From Candidatus Bandiella numerosa (GTDB lineage: Bacteria; Pseudomonadota; Alphaproteobacteria; Rickettsiales; Midichloriaceae), in assembly GCF_021811875.1 (NCBI RefSeq), contig NZ_JAJBJD010000046.1, positions 1 through 7,203 of the forward strand: DNA of 7,203 nt, given 5' to 3'. The notes beneath the pieces are model-generated. The model had not been told where the DNA came from. It was given only the letters and a program-made list of their open reading frames with translations, and did not search any database. Below are positions 7,193 through 7,203 of the stretch, piece after piece. Made by a program: the position numbers and the translations under genes. Within the stretch, counting starts at the first letter, position 1. The number at the start of each line of letters is the position of its first letter.

Positions 7193-7203
7193 TAATAGGC
7201 AGA

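Noticed and set aside
7147..7203. A minus-strand frame open to the window edge (18 codons, ending NFIAERG)
   Set aside because: Too short to identify, and the other frames look no worse; it could be the tail of an upstream gene but nothing supports that.

Overview
The window holds one four-gene cluster, all on the minus strand, which in transcription order reads sucA, sucB, lpdA, cysS. The first three encode E1, E2 and E3 of the 2-oxoglutarate dehydrogenase complex of the TCA cycle. The fourth encodes cysteinyl-tRNA synthetase. Gaps of 15, 31 and 2 bases, with no terminator-like structure between genes, suggest a single operon.

The DNA is strongly AT-rich (about two thirds A+T by eye), coding is dense and the enzymes are complete. 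The sucA-sucB-lpd order and the proteobacterial character of the proteins suggest an alphaproteobacterium, and an AT-rich Rickettsiales-like or other host-associated or streamlined lineage would fit. This is inference from gene order and composition. There is no rRNA or other phylogenetic marker in the window beyond these enzymes.

Layout: 1-140 is the region downstream of cysS and consists almost entirely of a second, broken copy of the last 42 codons of cysS. The repeat is a near-perfect 127-base tandem duplication with copies 7-133 and 134-260. 141-1487 is cysS, with a TTG start. 1490-2893 is lpdA, 2925-4118 is sucB and 4134-6962 is sucA. 6963-7203 is an AT-rich leader and upstream region with a plausible promoter for the operon, several short inverted repeats, and no gene I can support.

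How the genes work together: SucA decarboxylates 2-oxoglutarate using thiamine diphosphate and passes the succinyl group to the lipoyl arm of SucB. SucB forms succinyl-CoA. Lpd reoxidises the dihydrolipoyl arm and makes NADH. CysS is not part of this pathway, and its place behind lpdA looks like operon hitch-hiking with possible translational coupling.

The four genes are ordinary housekeeping genes and I see no new biological system here. The points most worth a second look are the tandem duplication of the cysS tail, the TTG start of cysS hard against the lpdA stop, and the structured leader before sucA.
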